From contig OY970830.1 of the NCBI GenBank assembly GCA_963853835.1, forward strand, positions 37,967,966 through 38,031,965: 64,000 nt of DNA, given 5' to 3'. The DNA comes from Calendula officinalis (lineage: Eukaryota; Streptophyta; Magnoliopsida; Asterales; Asteraceae). This document shows positions 34,683-45,800 of the stretch, in pieces. The notes under the pieces are model-generated. The model was not told where the DNA came from. It made no database searches and saw only the letters and a list, made by a program, of their open reading frames with translations. The stretch's first letter is position 1. Every line of letters begins with the position of its first letter. The translations under genes and the position numbers were made by a program.

Positions 34683-35576
34683 CGGAAACAATAAACACAC
34701 GATCACATTTTTTTTCAAAAGGGCCGAACCTTTTCTTATCTTTCTTTCCAGGAAACGTACCAAATAGCGTGCTCGAATTATCTTCTTTATCATTTTCTAC
34801 ATTGTTGCGCTTATAACCTTCAAAACCAGGAGGGCAACTAACCGGACTCGAGTTATGATCATCATCGATCACAACATTACACGGTGATAAATCTCCATCT
34901 GCCTTCTGCATGAACTGATGTGCCTGAACTTCGACCGCAGGCTGTTCAGCGATCACAGGCTGTTCAACAACCGCATGTTGTTCAACGATCACAGGCTGAG
35001 AAGCGTAGTCTGAGGTTGGCGTGGGAAACAGACCTGTAGGGCTAGCGGGTTCTGGAGTATCTTGGGTACATGCATTAATAAAATTATCATCTTCCAAAGG
35101 AATATCATCATTATCCCTATTTGAAGCATGAACCTCATTGATAAGAGTATCGATGAGCTCATCTTCCACCTCATTGGTATCACTACAGGCTTGTGAACCT
35201 CTTGCTTGGTTTCTTGACGTGATCGGCCAAACCTAGCCAATGTGACGTAAACATGATAAGATTCGATCCACTGCTCAGATAAGAATCGAGCGAATTCTTC
35301 TTCATTCGTTATACCCAGAAATCTAATAAAGCCGAACCGCTTCCCGAATTTTGAACGTTTCTTGGGAATGAAGGCGTCTACCACACGTCCAAAACGCCTG
35401 CACCAATTCCATAAATCTTTTTCATTCATGTGCTGAGGAAAATTGGTGATGAAAAACGATGTTGCAATTTTCTCCACCGACTTCTGGTAAGGGTTTGCAA
35501 TAGGCTTACTTTTTGAGGAATTGCTAACCCTCCACACCCACCCGTCGGAATCTGTGTGTTGCTTGAATCTACCCAT
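34663..35576 (-). pseudogene. LINE ORF1: RNA-recognition-motif protein
   Basis: Starts MGRFKQHTDSDG at 35576. Residues about 38-110 form an RRM with RNP2-like SFFITNFP and RNP1-like KRFGFIRF, the usual nucleic-acid-binding domain of plant L1 ORF1 proteins. A frameshift near 35180 moves the rest into another frame: an acidic, proline- and valine-rich segment (EQPVIAEQPAVEVQ), then a basic end (KKDKKRFGPFEKK) finishing at 34663. No CCHC knuckle is seen. The 5' UTR upstream (35577-35693) is only about 117 bp and GC-rich. Confidence 0.8.
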
Positions 35577-36048
35577 CTCATAGACAGCAAGGAGACGAAA
35601 CCCAACCCTCCCCCCGAGCCCCGAGGAACGCCGGAAAGATCAACGGAAAAAATCGCCGATAGCGGCGCAGCTAGGGTTTTTTTAACTTTTTTTACCATGA
35701 GCCGTGTTTATTATCTTTAGGACCTTGGTTTTGATCGTTAAAAATTATATGCAAGTCGTTTTTGTAAACTGAAGGGAAAACCGAAACCGTAGGGTTCTTG
35801 GTTTCATAACCGGGAAAGTTTTCAAGAAACGAGTTAAACTTATTTTAAATTAAGTTTTCGGTGATAAATTGGTTTTCGGGGCTGTCGGGTGTCCTTGGGA
35901 TATATGAGTTGGTGTCGGGTTACCAAAATGAGTTTTAGAAACAAATTGATTTTTGGGACAGATTATGTCATCTTTGTTCGGGTCTGTTTTTATCATAGTT
36001 AAAATAAGTTTCTGGATTTTTGGCCCGCGATGGTGACTAGATTTCTGA

Positions 36049-38510
36049 GTCCTCGCAGTCTTCACCAGTTTTTCAGTCCTCACCAGATCCACGATGGTGA
36101 GGACTCAAAAAACGGAGAGGACTCGCGAAGACACCTCACAAAAAATTCAAAAAATTCCGAAAAAAATATATTTTACTCCCCATTATTATTACTACATTTG
36201 ACCCAAAAAAAAAAAATTTAAAAATTATGATCCATTTTTTTTGTGGATCATAATAATGATCCATATTTTTTTTGTGGATCAAAATTATGATCCATATTTT
36301 TTTTTGAATCATTTTTGAAACTAGCTTATAACCCGTGATGAATAACCGATGACTTATAAATTATTTTTACAATGCTTACTTTTTTAAACATTGAACTACA
36401 CAAATTACAATTCCAATAGCAATATTTATTTTCCATAAATACTACTATAAGTAAAAATTTTAAAAAGTAACAAATTATTAATTCACACTGTCATTTAAAA
36501 AAGTAACAAATTATGAATCACGGTGGCTTATAAATCATGGCCTTTTGCAAAAACCTACACTAAACATAAAAAGACTAAATAATTAACATATGATTATCAA
36601 TTATCATAAAATAATGTTTAAAAAAGAGTTTTTTCAAACACGATACGCTAAAAGGTGTTTTTTGACAAAAAAAGTCAAAATCAGACACTTAAAACAAATT
36701 AAGCAATTTACAATTATAGTAGTTCAATGATAAGCCAGTTGTGTCAAACTTCAATGATAAGTCAACTTCAAGCGATTAAAAACACGTTTGACCCGTTTTC
36801 ATTGTAGTAAAACTTTATGACATTACCCATTTGACCATTTTGAGATAATATAATTTAGCCAATTATAAGTAAAAGCGACCAAATCTAAAATTTTGGAATT
36901 TAAACTAAATTTTCAACCAATTATTTGCATATTACAATTCACCATACATATTTTTACCATTCCCAATAATATATTCATAAATTCGTACATCAAAAAAATA
37001 CATTGAGTGTAGCTTTAAAGTGCATTTCAAGTTTCAACTATACCAAACCAGAAAGTTATAAAACATTCTACGTCAAGATTACCATTTCAAATAAATTGCA
37101 CAGGAACATTAGCTTTCACATTATCATCAACACGTTCAACCTGCGTATTAAATTAAGACACTAAAGATTAATTATTCTCATAAAATTGCCGTAGGAAGAA
37201 TTTGTTTTTTGTGCTTAAAAGGTTTATTCAAAATAAATGACAAATTCTGGAATGTTAGTTTGTTGCCAAAAATTATTGATTTGTTAACTAAAATTGGACA
37301 AAATTTCCAAAAAATCGTTGTTCGTTTCCGGATTTATTTGTTTCCCAAAAAATTGAAAATTTTAATTGAAGATGAATTTGATGGCACCATTATTTGTTTC
37401 CAAAATCAATCATGATTGCAAAATTACCGACCATAAAAATTGGGTACATTGATATTCTTTCCAATTTCCGTTATTTGTTACCTAAATTTATTAAAGATAA
37501 TGGTAATTACTTTTAAAAAAAGTATTGGTAACTAACCTTGAATTCGAAACGATAACTGCAGATTACTGCATGATATGTTCATGTTGGGTTGTTGGCTTGT
37601 TCATGAAAGAACAAATCCGCGTTTCTGTATCATGTTGAATGTATTTGTCAAATGCTTCTTGTATGCTCCCTTTACTACATAAAATGTAGTTACAAAATCA
37701 AGATCATTAGCACACATGCAATTAAACTTAAATCAACTGTATAATATATATATATAGCTTAAACACTATCATCCGATTGCCACAAAATCCATATATGAAA
37801 AAGAATTTGAGAAAAAGGCAGAAGAAACCTATATAGACATGGAAGATGGTAATAACGATGAGGTGCCCTGATAATAATTGAAGAATTTGGTCGCATAGTT
37901 ATAGGTATAATTATAAAGCTTTGTATTATAAGTAATATTGACTTTCTAAAAGAATAACCTTTCTTTCATAACAGCTTCAAAATTCACAATAAATCTCCTT
38001 CATAGCGACCAAACAACATATGTAATAAAACCTGATACTCATGGATGTTTGATTCGAGCTGTGATTCATAATTTTGAATCTTCCGCCGAGGAGTTACATA
38101 TTGCAGAGGCAATTGAGGTGGCCATGAATGTTTGAGTTGAGCACAACACCTTAAGAGGAGGAGAGAAATGACGTTTTGAGAGGATGAGATAAACTGTAGG
38201 TGAAACGAAACGACTAAGATTAGGGTTTCTAAAAAATACGCCTCATATACTCAGTAACCTACCTACATGGCAGCTTAGGTGGCTTAGAATTATGACGTCA
38301 TTATGACGTGGAAAGAGTGACGTGGCAAGATTTCAAAAACGCTTTCTTTTATTATATATAAAGATTTTTATTATTTTTTGAATCTTATAAGCTGCGATTT
38401 TTATGGTTAAAAAATAATTTCTTTTTGAAAAAAATTTGTTTTGGATCATTTTCAGAGTTTTTTTTGTAGTCATCGCAGTTCTCACCGGTTTTTGAGTCCT
38501 CACCAGATCC
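36049..38510. repeat. 42-bp direct repeats around the Helitron-like element
   Basis: 36049-36090 and 38469-38510 match over 42 bp with about six differences, both ending GTCCTCACCAGATCC. The left copy is followed by an inverted partial copy (GATGGTGAGGACTC, 36093). Between the left copy and the Helitron are repeated short palindromes such as GGATCATAATAATGATCC (36235-36265). Confidence 0.6.
36321..38364 (-). mobile_element. Non-autonomous Helitron-like element
   Basis: Read on the minus strand, it starts TCTTTATATATAATAAAAGA, followed by GCCACGTCA-type motifs, and ends GGGTTATAAGCTAG. It sits exactly between A and T (minus strand A-TC...CTAG-T). These are Helitron hallmarks: TC start, CTRR end and insertion into AT without duplication. 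The usual hairpin before CTAG is not clear. 2.04 kb, no Rep/helicase, and no gene fragment recognised. Confidence 0.55.
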
Positions 38511-38516
38511 GGAACC

Positions 38517-38568
<52 letters not shown>
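38517..38568. repeat. TA/TG microsatellite
   Basis: About 12 TA units followed by about 14 TG units and GGGGGAGGG, directly at the truncated left end of a copia element. Confidence 0.95.
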
Positions 38569-38570
<2 letters not shown>

Positions 38571-38571
38571 G

Positions 38572-40252
38572 GAGGGTTCCTTTGATATTTCTATCAGGAT
38601 ATTTCTTGTTATAGCTGCATTTCATGATAATGAAATTTGGCAGATGGATGTGAAAACCGCCTTCCTAAACGGAAAGCTCACTGAGGATGTGTATATGGCA
38701 CAACCAGAAGGTTTTATCCGCAAGCAACATCTTAAGAGAGTGTGCAAGCTTGAGAAATCAATTTATGGATTGAAACAAGTATCTCGAAGTTGGAATCTTT
38801 GCTTTCATGAAAGAGTCAAAGAGTTTGTATATTTTAGAAGGGGAGATGAGTCATGTGTTTATACCAAAGCTAGTGGGAGCACTGTAGTCTTCCTAGTACT
38901 ATATGTTGACGACATATTGCTCATTGGCAATCACGTTCCTACACTGCAAGATGTAAAGGCTTGGTTAAGAAAGTGTTTTGCAATGAAGGATCTAGGAGAT
39001 GGACCGTACATACAGGGAATTAAGATATACAGAGATAGAGAAAAACGTCTAATAGGATTGAGCCAGAGTACATACTTAGACAAGATATTGAAGAGATTTC
39101 ATATGCTTGAGTCTAAGAAATGTTACTTACCAACGAACCATGGCATAAAGCTGACTAGGAGTCAAAGTCCCAACACTGAGATAGAGCTGGATAGAATGAG
39201 TCGAATCCCATACGCTTCGGCTATAGGTTCAATCATGTATGCCATGATATGTACTCGTCCTGATGTCTCATATGCTTTGAGCATGGTGAGTCGATTCCAG
39301 GACAACCCTGGCAACGATCATTGGATAGCGGTGAAAACGATTCTCAAGTATCTGAGGCGAACAAGAGATGTGTTCCTAGTATACGATAGGAAAGACGAAC
39401 TAAAAGTGGAAGGTTATTGTGACACGAGTTTCCAAACGAATAGAGATGACTCGTGTTCACAATCTGGGTGGGTACTCTTATTGAATGGAGGAGCTGTCAC
39501 TTGGAAGAGTTCCAAGCAAAAGACAGTTGCTGACTCGACATGTGAATCTGAGTATATTGTTGTTAGTGAAGCAACAAAAGAAGCTACATGGTTGAAGTAT
39601 TTCATTGATGACATTGGTGTTGTAACAAACATCAAGGACCTAGTGAAAATCTTCTGTTACAATGAAGGTGCGGTCGCTTTGACTAAAGAATCCAAAGACC
39701 ATAGTAGAACAAAGCTTATACTCAGAAAGTATCACTATGTGAGAAAGCGTGTTCACAATCTGGGTGGGTACTCGTGTTCACAATAAGAGTTTCCAAACGA
39801 ATAGAGATGACTCGTGTTCACAATCTGGGTGGGTACTCTTATTGAATGGAGGAGCTGTCACTTGGAAGAGTTCCAAGCAAAAGACAGTTGCTGACTCGAC
39901 ATGTGAATCTGAGTATATTGTTGTTAGTGAAGCAACAAAAGAAGCTATATGGTTGAAGTATTTCATTGAGGACATTGGTGTTGTAACAAACATCAAGGAC
40001 CCAGTGAAAATCTTCTGTTACAATGAAGGTGCGGTCGCTTTGACTAAAGAATCCAAAGACCATAGTAGAACAAAGCTTATACTCAGAAATTATCACTATG
40101 TGAGAAAGCGTGTTGAGGAATGGGACTTCATTGTGATGAGGGTATCATCGGAGGAGAATCCGGTTGATACATTCACAAAGCCACTAAGTCGATCCAAGCA
40201 TGATGAACACGCAAGGACGATAGGAATTAGATTTCATAGTGACATGAATTAG
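38572..40252 (+). pseudogene. Copia reverse transcriptase and RNase H with internal duplication
   Basis: Frame one (to 39786) has RT motifs MDVKTAFLNGKL, SIYGLKQ and YVDDILLIGN, then RNase H YCDTSFQTNRDD, GWVLLLNGGAVTWKSSKQ and ADSTCESEY. From 39427 a segment of 361 bp is repeated: 39788-40115 is almost identical to 39427-39753. The junction (39751-39786) contains a third partial copy of GTGTTCACAATCTGGGTGGG. The second copy continues into the proper C-terminus (EEWDFIVMRVSSEENPVDTF, then TKPLSRSKH) and ends at 40252. The first copy ends prematurely at 39786. The element lacks its N-terminal domains and is dead. Confidence 0.9.
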
Positions 40253-41115
40253 TTTATATATTGAAACAACATTACAAATATTAAATTGTATGAATTGATA
40301 ATTTTTTTATGGTGATTAAATAATATGCAAGTGTTCTATCATTCATATAGTATTTAAATTTGTGTTTCACTTTTGCATGTTTAGAACAATATTCCAAAAT
40401 GATCTAAGAGATCATTTGAAAGTCCACAGTCGATCATTCTCATGGGAATGAGAAGTGAATTAAGATGTCATGTAGAGTAAATAGACTGTTCATAAGATTG
40501 AACACAGCATAGAGATTGCTACTACTCTCATGAGTATTTAAATAGAGATTGTAAATGTTGGACCAACCCATGCTCAGAGTATTACCTCATGAACAAACTC
40601 AAAGGTAATACTGAGACGGTAATACCATATAGGTTTTAAAACCAAGATACATTGGTTTCTTAGTACGAGTTCGTGATGCATTGGTTTGCTCCAACGCTAT
40701 TCGTAAATGGTAGCTATACATAGTATTTCCATGTCTTATGTAATGACTATGACAGAGACAATGTAAGTCGAAGTTTATTCGCTCCTTCTTCCAAAGTGGA
40801 AGAGGTGATATCTGTGGGGGCCCTGTTAATTTGATGTGACTATTGAAGTACCTGCGCAGGTCATGACTAAATTGAAAGTTCAATTAGTAGTTAGTCAGTC
40901 ATCATAAATCTTCATCAGGAAACATAGTCGTGACTAGAGATTGACGAGTATCCGTGTCTCTAGTTATGGGATATCTTGAAGCGAATGGCATATGATCACT
41001 TATCTTAGGAGTTGTCTTCTGATTAGATTTAAAGTTCAACAGCTGCACTGGTTTGCACACTTTAAAAGTATGCTTGACAAACGTTTATAATTGATGAGAT
41101 GTCTAAGTGGGAGAC

Positions 41116-41881
41116 TGTTGGAAATAGTGTCCAACGTCATCAAATAAACCGGTTGACTGGTCAACGTAAATTAGAGTCCTACTGGGGTTGCTCTTGAGGC
41201 GCAACTGAACACGAGAAGAAATGAACCAGACTTTAATTAAACGTATAATTAAAGTGTAACGGGCTAGAATAAGTTCATGGGTAATTAACTAGTTATTCTA
41301 AGTGGGCTAATTAGTTAACAGGTTTAACTAAAAGAGAACGGGCTTGGGCTAATTTGAGTTACACTCAAATAAGGATTTGTCTAACTAATCACTATATAAA
41401 GGATACAATGGTATTGGTTTTAAACACTTGTGATCTCAAACCCCATACCCTAGTTCGGCCGCCCCCCTGCTCCGCCCGACCTCCATCGCCGAATCACCGA
41501 TGTCGCCGTCGTGCTTCCACCGTGAACCGCCGTCGACCGAAAGGTGTTTTCGGTTGTGGTTTCGTTTGGGTTTCTCAAGGGTACCTTACACTACCAAGTG
41601 GTGTATCGTCTCATTCGTTGTCAGCCTCAAGTGTGATCAAATAAAGGGGTTCTAGCTTGAATCCTAGTTTGTTGTCAAGTTCTGGCTCGTACGAGATCTC
41701 AAGGATTCACATCACCGAGCACTGCTAACATAAGTTTTTCGAATTCAATTTCGTTTATTATAATCTAGTTACCTTAGACTCGTAGATCTAATCGGTCCTA
41801 TATGTTTTGTCGTTTATCGTATTGGTTTGTTTGTAATTCCACAACGAACAAAGTGACGATAAATTGGTACAAAACCCAACA
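41116..41881 (+). repeat. 3' LTR of the copia element
   Basis: TGTTGGAAATAGTG...ACCCAACA, 766 bp, directly after the polypurine tract AAGTGGGAGAC (41105-41115). Confidence 0.75.
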
Positions 41882-42275
41882 AATATTGGATTAGTTGAGA
41901 TTGTGAATTGTGATTTATAGCTGTTTTGGTAAATTGTCGCAGTGTTGAGCACTTGTACGCCTCTCCTGTGTTGTGAGTTATATTTGAGACTATTTGGTTC
42001 CGATTATAGAGGAATGGTTTTCATAAGATTGTAGCACATAGAGTCTAGTTTATTGTGCTAAAATTTGGAGTCTGTTGTAATTGTAATTTTTGAGTTATAG
42101 CCATTTTGGCCGAACTGACGAGTGAAGTCAGGCTCTATGTTTTGAGTTTTTGAGCCACTTATTGATACGTGTTCATATTATGTGTTATAGGTATGTCTAA
42201 ATCCTGAGTTTGAGATGTGGATTGCTAGTTCATGACTTTGGAAAGTAGGAAAGTCAAGGTGAGTTTCCTCACTAA
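41882..42275 (+). other. Unassigned sequence between copia and Tat elements
   Basis: No coding frame. The style (GGTGAGTTTCCTCACTAA at its end) resembles the inside of a gypsy LTR, and 54817 onward may be its continuation on the other side of the Tat element. This is not proven. Confidence 0.3.
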
Positions 42276-42825
42276 TGATGTATGGTGCATACCAATGTTC
42301 GGCCCGGAAGGGTCGCAAGGACGAACGGAAGGAAGGATAACGACAAAATAAGATGGAGGTTCGATCCTCAAGTTCCAACGATAGGAAGCGTGTTAAGTGG
42401 TTTTCTCAGGATAAAGCACGTGCGCATTTATTGCAGACTTGACCTCAAGGCGGCTAAGATGAAAGCTTAAGCTATTACCCACCGGACCTCTGGAAACACC
42501 AATGCTCTTTTATCCGGAAGATTTACGGGGATCCGGACAAAAGAGTGCAGCTCTCATTTTCCCGCCCAGATGAGATCGGCTATAAAAAAGGAACACGAAC
42601 GTCCTTCCAGGTATCCAACACATCGCATTCAATACATTTTACCTAACACTTTAATCAAGTCCCTCCTAGCATTTAACCTTCCGATTCGTATAAATTACTG
42701 ACTTGAGCGTCGGAGCGTTCTTACGGGAATCCACCCGGGGAACCTTTGACTCAGAGTTGTTCATTGATCGCAGGATCTCTGTTGGAACCACCCTGCTTGA
42801 AGAACGACGGAATCCAGTTTCAACA
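42276..42825 (+). repeat. 5' LTR of Tat-lineage element
   Basis: 550 bp, ending TTTCAACA and followed immediately by the primer-binding site. GGCTATAAAAAAGGAACACG at about 42570 is a good TATA box. Confidence 0.9.
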
Positions 42826-42855
42826 TTTGGCGCCATCCGTGGGACCTAGAACGTA

Positions 42856-45800
42856 ATGGCCCAAGAGAAATCGACCGGAGGGATAGACCCCTCACAAGTA
42901 ACGCCGACAAGGTCACCAACCGAGGGTTTGTTAACACCCATGCCGACGCCGTCGCTGTTAAACTCATCTTCGTGTCCCCCTCCGTTGGAGAAGGCGGAAG
43001 GAGGCCCTACGCCGGAAGAAATGGAGGAGTTTAATCTCTTTTGCCAATTTAGAAAAATGAGGCAGTTAGAGAAGACCCGTCCGAGGATGACGGAGGTAAA
43101 AGCTGGAGTTAGTAAGACGCACTAGTATTCCAGTGAAGACGAGTCCGTGGAAGTAGTGTACGCCGAAAAGAAGTTAGAGAAAAGTGCCCGGACAGAAGAA
43201 TCCCCTCCGAAGGCCCAAACAGGAAAGAGAAGTTCTCGTAAAAAACAAAACGCTCCGGAGAAGGCTCCCCATACGAATGGTCGTACTTTTCTCTCCCCGT
43301 TCACAGACGAAATCAACGAAGTACCTATACCTACCGGATTGAAAGGACCCCGTGTAAAGTCATACGACGGGACGGGCGACCCAGACGATCACGTTGCAAG
43401 CTTTCGATGGGCGGTACGCATGATCCCCATGGACCAAAGGCTGTGGTGCCTTTTCTTCGCCGGAACCTTAGAAGGTTCGGCACGGTATTGGTTTTCCAGC
43501 CTTCCGCAAAAAAGTATACCTAACTTCGAAGAACTGGTGGTACAATTCACTCACAGCTTTATACAGCAAAAGAAGTATCAACAACAGTCTCAATCCATCA
43601 TGGCATGTCGACAGCGAGAAGGAGAGTCAAATAAATCTTACTTCAGAAAGGTTCAACGAACAAAGCCGGAAGATGCCTGTCAGAGAAGACTCGCTCATCG
43701 TCGCAGCTTTCACGTATGGCCTAAGGGAAGGAGAACTCTTCCGGGAGCTATCAAAAAGGGACTTCAAGAAAGCTGACGATATGATTAACACGGTTAACAG
43801 ATTCCTCAAGCAAGAGGAAGAAAGTGCAGAAAAACTGAGGTTTTAAGCTCAGGAGAGGAAAGGAACACCCGGTTCCGGGTCGACTCGGCATCACGAACGA
43901 TCAAAGCCAATGTACAGGCCAAGCCATCAAAACGGTCAGAGTAAGAGCACTTACAGAGGACGCCCAACGGGAGGTCGATCACAGGGAGACAGGTATGAAC
44001 CGTACCGCCCTGAAGCATTCGTGACGAACGAAGCACGAGGAGACAAGGACGGTCGGACGATCAGGAAAAGATACCCGAGGGACCCGAATGCATATTGTGA
44101 ATTTCACAAGATCATGGGTCATGCGACCGCATCTTGTGAAAGCTATCGAAGGGAGAAAGAGGCGTCTGGTAAAGCAAAGGTGGTCTGTGTTGCGGAACCA
44201 CCGGTCAAGGGAAAAGAGGTCACATACGACACCGAAATCATGGCGGTGGAAGAAGGAGATAGTGCTCTCCCCCACCCCAGAAAAAGGAAGACCACCACCT
44301 TGGAATTCGGAAGGAATGAACCGTCTCCTGACGGCCACATAGGAGTGGAACCGTTGGTTATATGTGGGGCTATTGCTCGTCGCATGGTCCGTAGGATTTA
44401 TGTCGACGGAGGAAGTTCCGCAAACATCATGTACGATCACTGCTTCCAAAAGTTCCCCCAGGATGTGCAAGCCTTCATCAAACCCGCAACCACTTCCGTT
44501 ATAGGGTTCTCCGGTCAATCCGTATGGCCACGAGGGAAAATCCACCTGCCTTTGGTCCTGACCGACTGGAGTACGAATAGCAGTAAAACAATTACAGCCG
44601 AGTTTATAGTCATCGAAGCTCCGTCCAGATACAATGTGATCTTAGGACGAACCGGAATGTGGCAATTACAAGCAATTGCTTCCACAATTCATGGTTTGCT
44701 TAAATTACCTTCGGAGCACGGAGTAATCACCGTACGTGGTACGCCTACGCCTATGCCCGAATGTGGTAGTATCACACATTTGGATAGTTGGACGGAGCAG
44801 GAAGAGGTGCACGTAATCATCAATCCAGACCACCCTGAAACCCCTGTCAAAATTGGTCGACACCTTCCGGGAAAGATAAGGTTTGAACTGGAAGCCTTGT
44901 TAAAAAAGAATAAACATGTGTTCGCATGGGAACCGAAAGATATGACGGGCGTTTCCAGGAAGGTGATAGAACATAAACTCAACGTCAATCCAGCGTTCGT
45001 TCCGGTCAAACAACCAAAAAGAGGGATGGCACCGGCACGTAACGAGGTGGTGAATAAAGAGGTAGGAGACCTAGTCGCAGCGGGAGTCTTACACAGTACG
45101 CAATATCCGAATTGGATATCTAATCCGGTCCTAGTAAAAAAGGGGGACGGATCCATGCGCATGTGTGTCGATTTCAAAGACCTCAACAAAGCTTGCCCGA
45201 AGGATAGTTACCCTCTTCTTGAAATTGAGCAAAAGATCGAATCTCTGGGCGGGTATAAGTGGAAATCGTTTTTGGACGCATACAAAGGGTATCACCAAGT
45301 ACAGATGGCGAAGGAAGACGAGGAAAAAACGACTTTCCATACTTCAAAGGGCACGTATTGTTACATCAAAATGCCGTTCGGCCTTCGGAATGCCGGAGCG
45401 ACATACCAGCGTTTGGTCGACAAAGCGTTCGAAAACCAAATTGGGCGAAACTTAGAGGTGTATGTCGACGACATGGTGATAAAAAGTAGAGAAGACGGAG
45501 ACCTTATAAAAGACACGGAAGAAACCTTGTTACGATTGCACGCGATCAACATGAAGTTAAATCCGAAAAAATGTTCATTCGGCATGAGTAAAGGGAAGTT
45601 TCTGGGCCACATCGTCCCTCCATCCGGAATACAAGCGAACCCTGAAAAGATAGAAACTTTGTTGATTATGAAGCCCCCTCGAACGGTGAAAGATGTCCAA
45701 AGTTTGAATGGTAAACTAGCGGCCCTTGGGCGGTTCCTGGCAAAATCTGCGGAGAAGTCACTACCCTTCTTCAAAGCTCTTCATGGGTGTACGAAGAAAG

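Larger units (their letters stand above)
30916..35693 (-). mobile_element. L1-type LINE, nearly full length
   Basis: 4.78 kb on the minus strand, flanked by a 19-bp target duplication and with a short A-tail at its 3' end (30916-30920). It has the plant L1 order: a short 5' UTR, an ORF1 with an RNA-recognition motif, then ORF2 with endonuclease, reverse transcriptase and a C-terminal zinc-knuckle region. One frameshift in each ORF is the only damage seen. Confidence 0.95.
38572..41881 (+). mobile_element. 3' half of a Ty1/copia element
   Basis: It contains RT and RNase H, a long 3' UTR (40253-41115), a polypurine tract AAGTGGGAGAC and a 3' LTR. Everything upstream of the RT (5' LTR, gag, protease, integrase) is missing; the element begins at a TA/TG microsatellite. 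Confidence 0.85.

Noticed and set aside
43979..44545. 188-codon minus-strand frame inside the Tat gag-pol
   Set aside because: Shadow of the sense polyprotein, with no coding character of its own; unlike 51393-53993 it lacks introns, promoter and domains.
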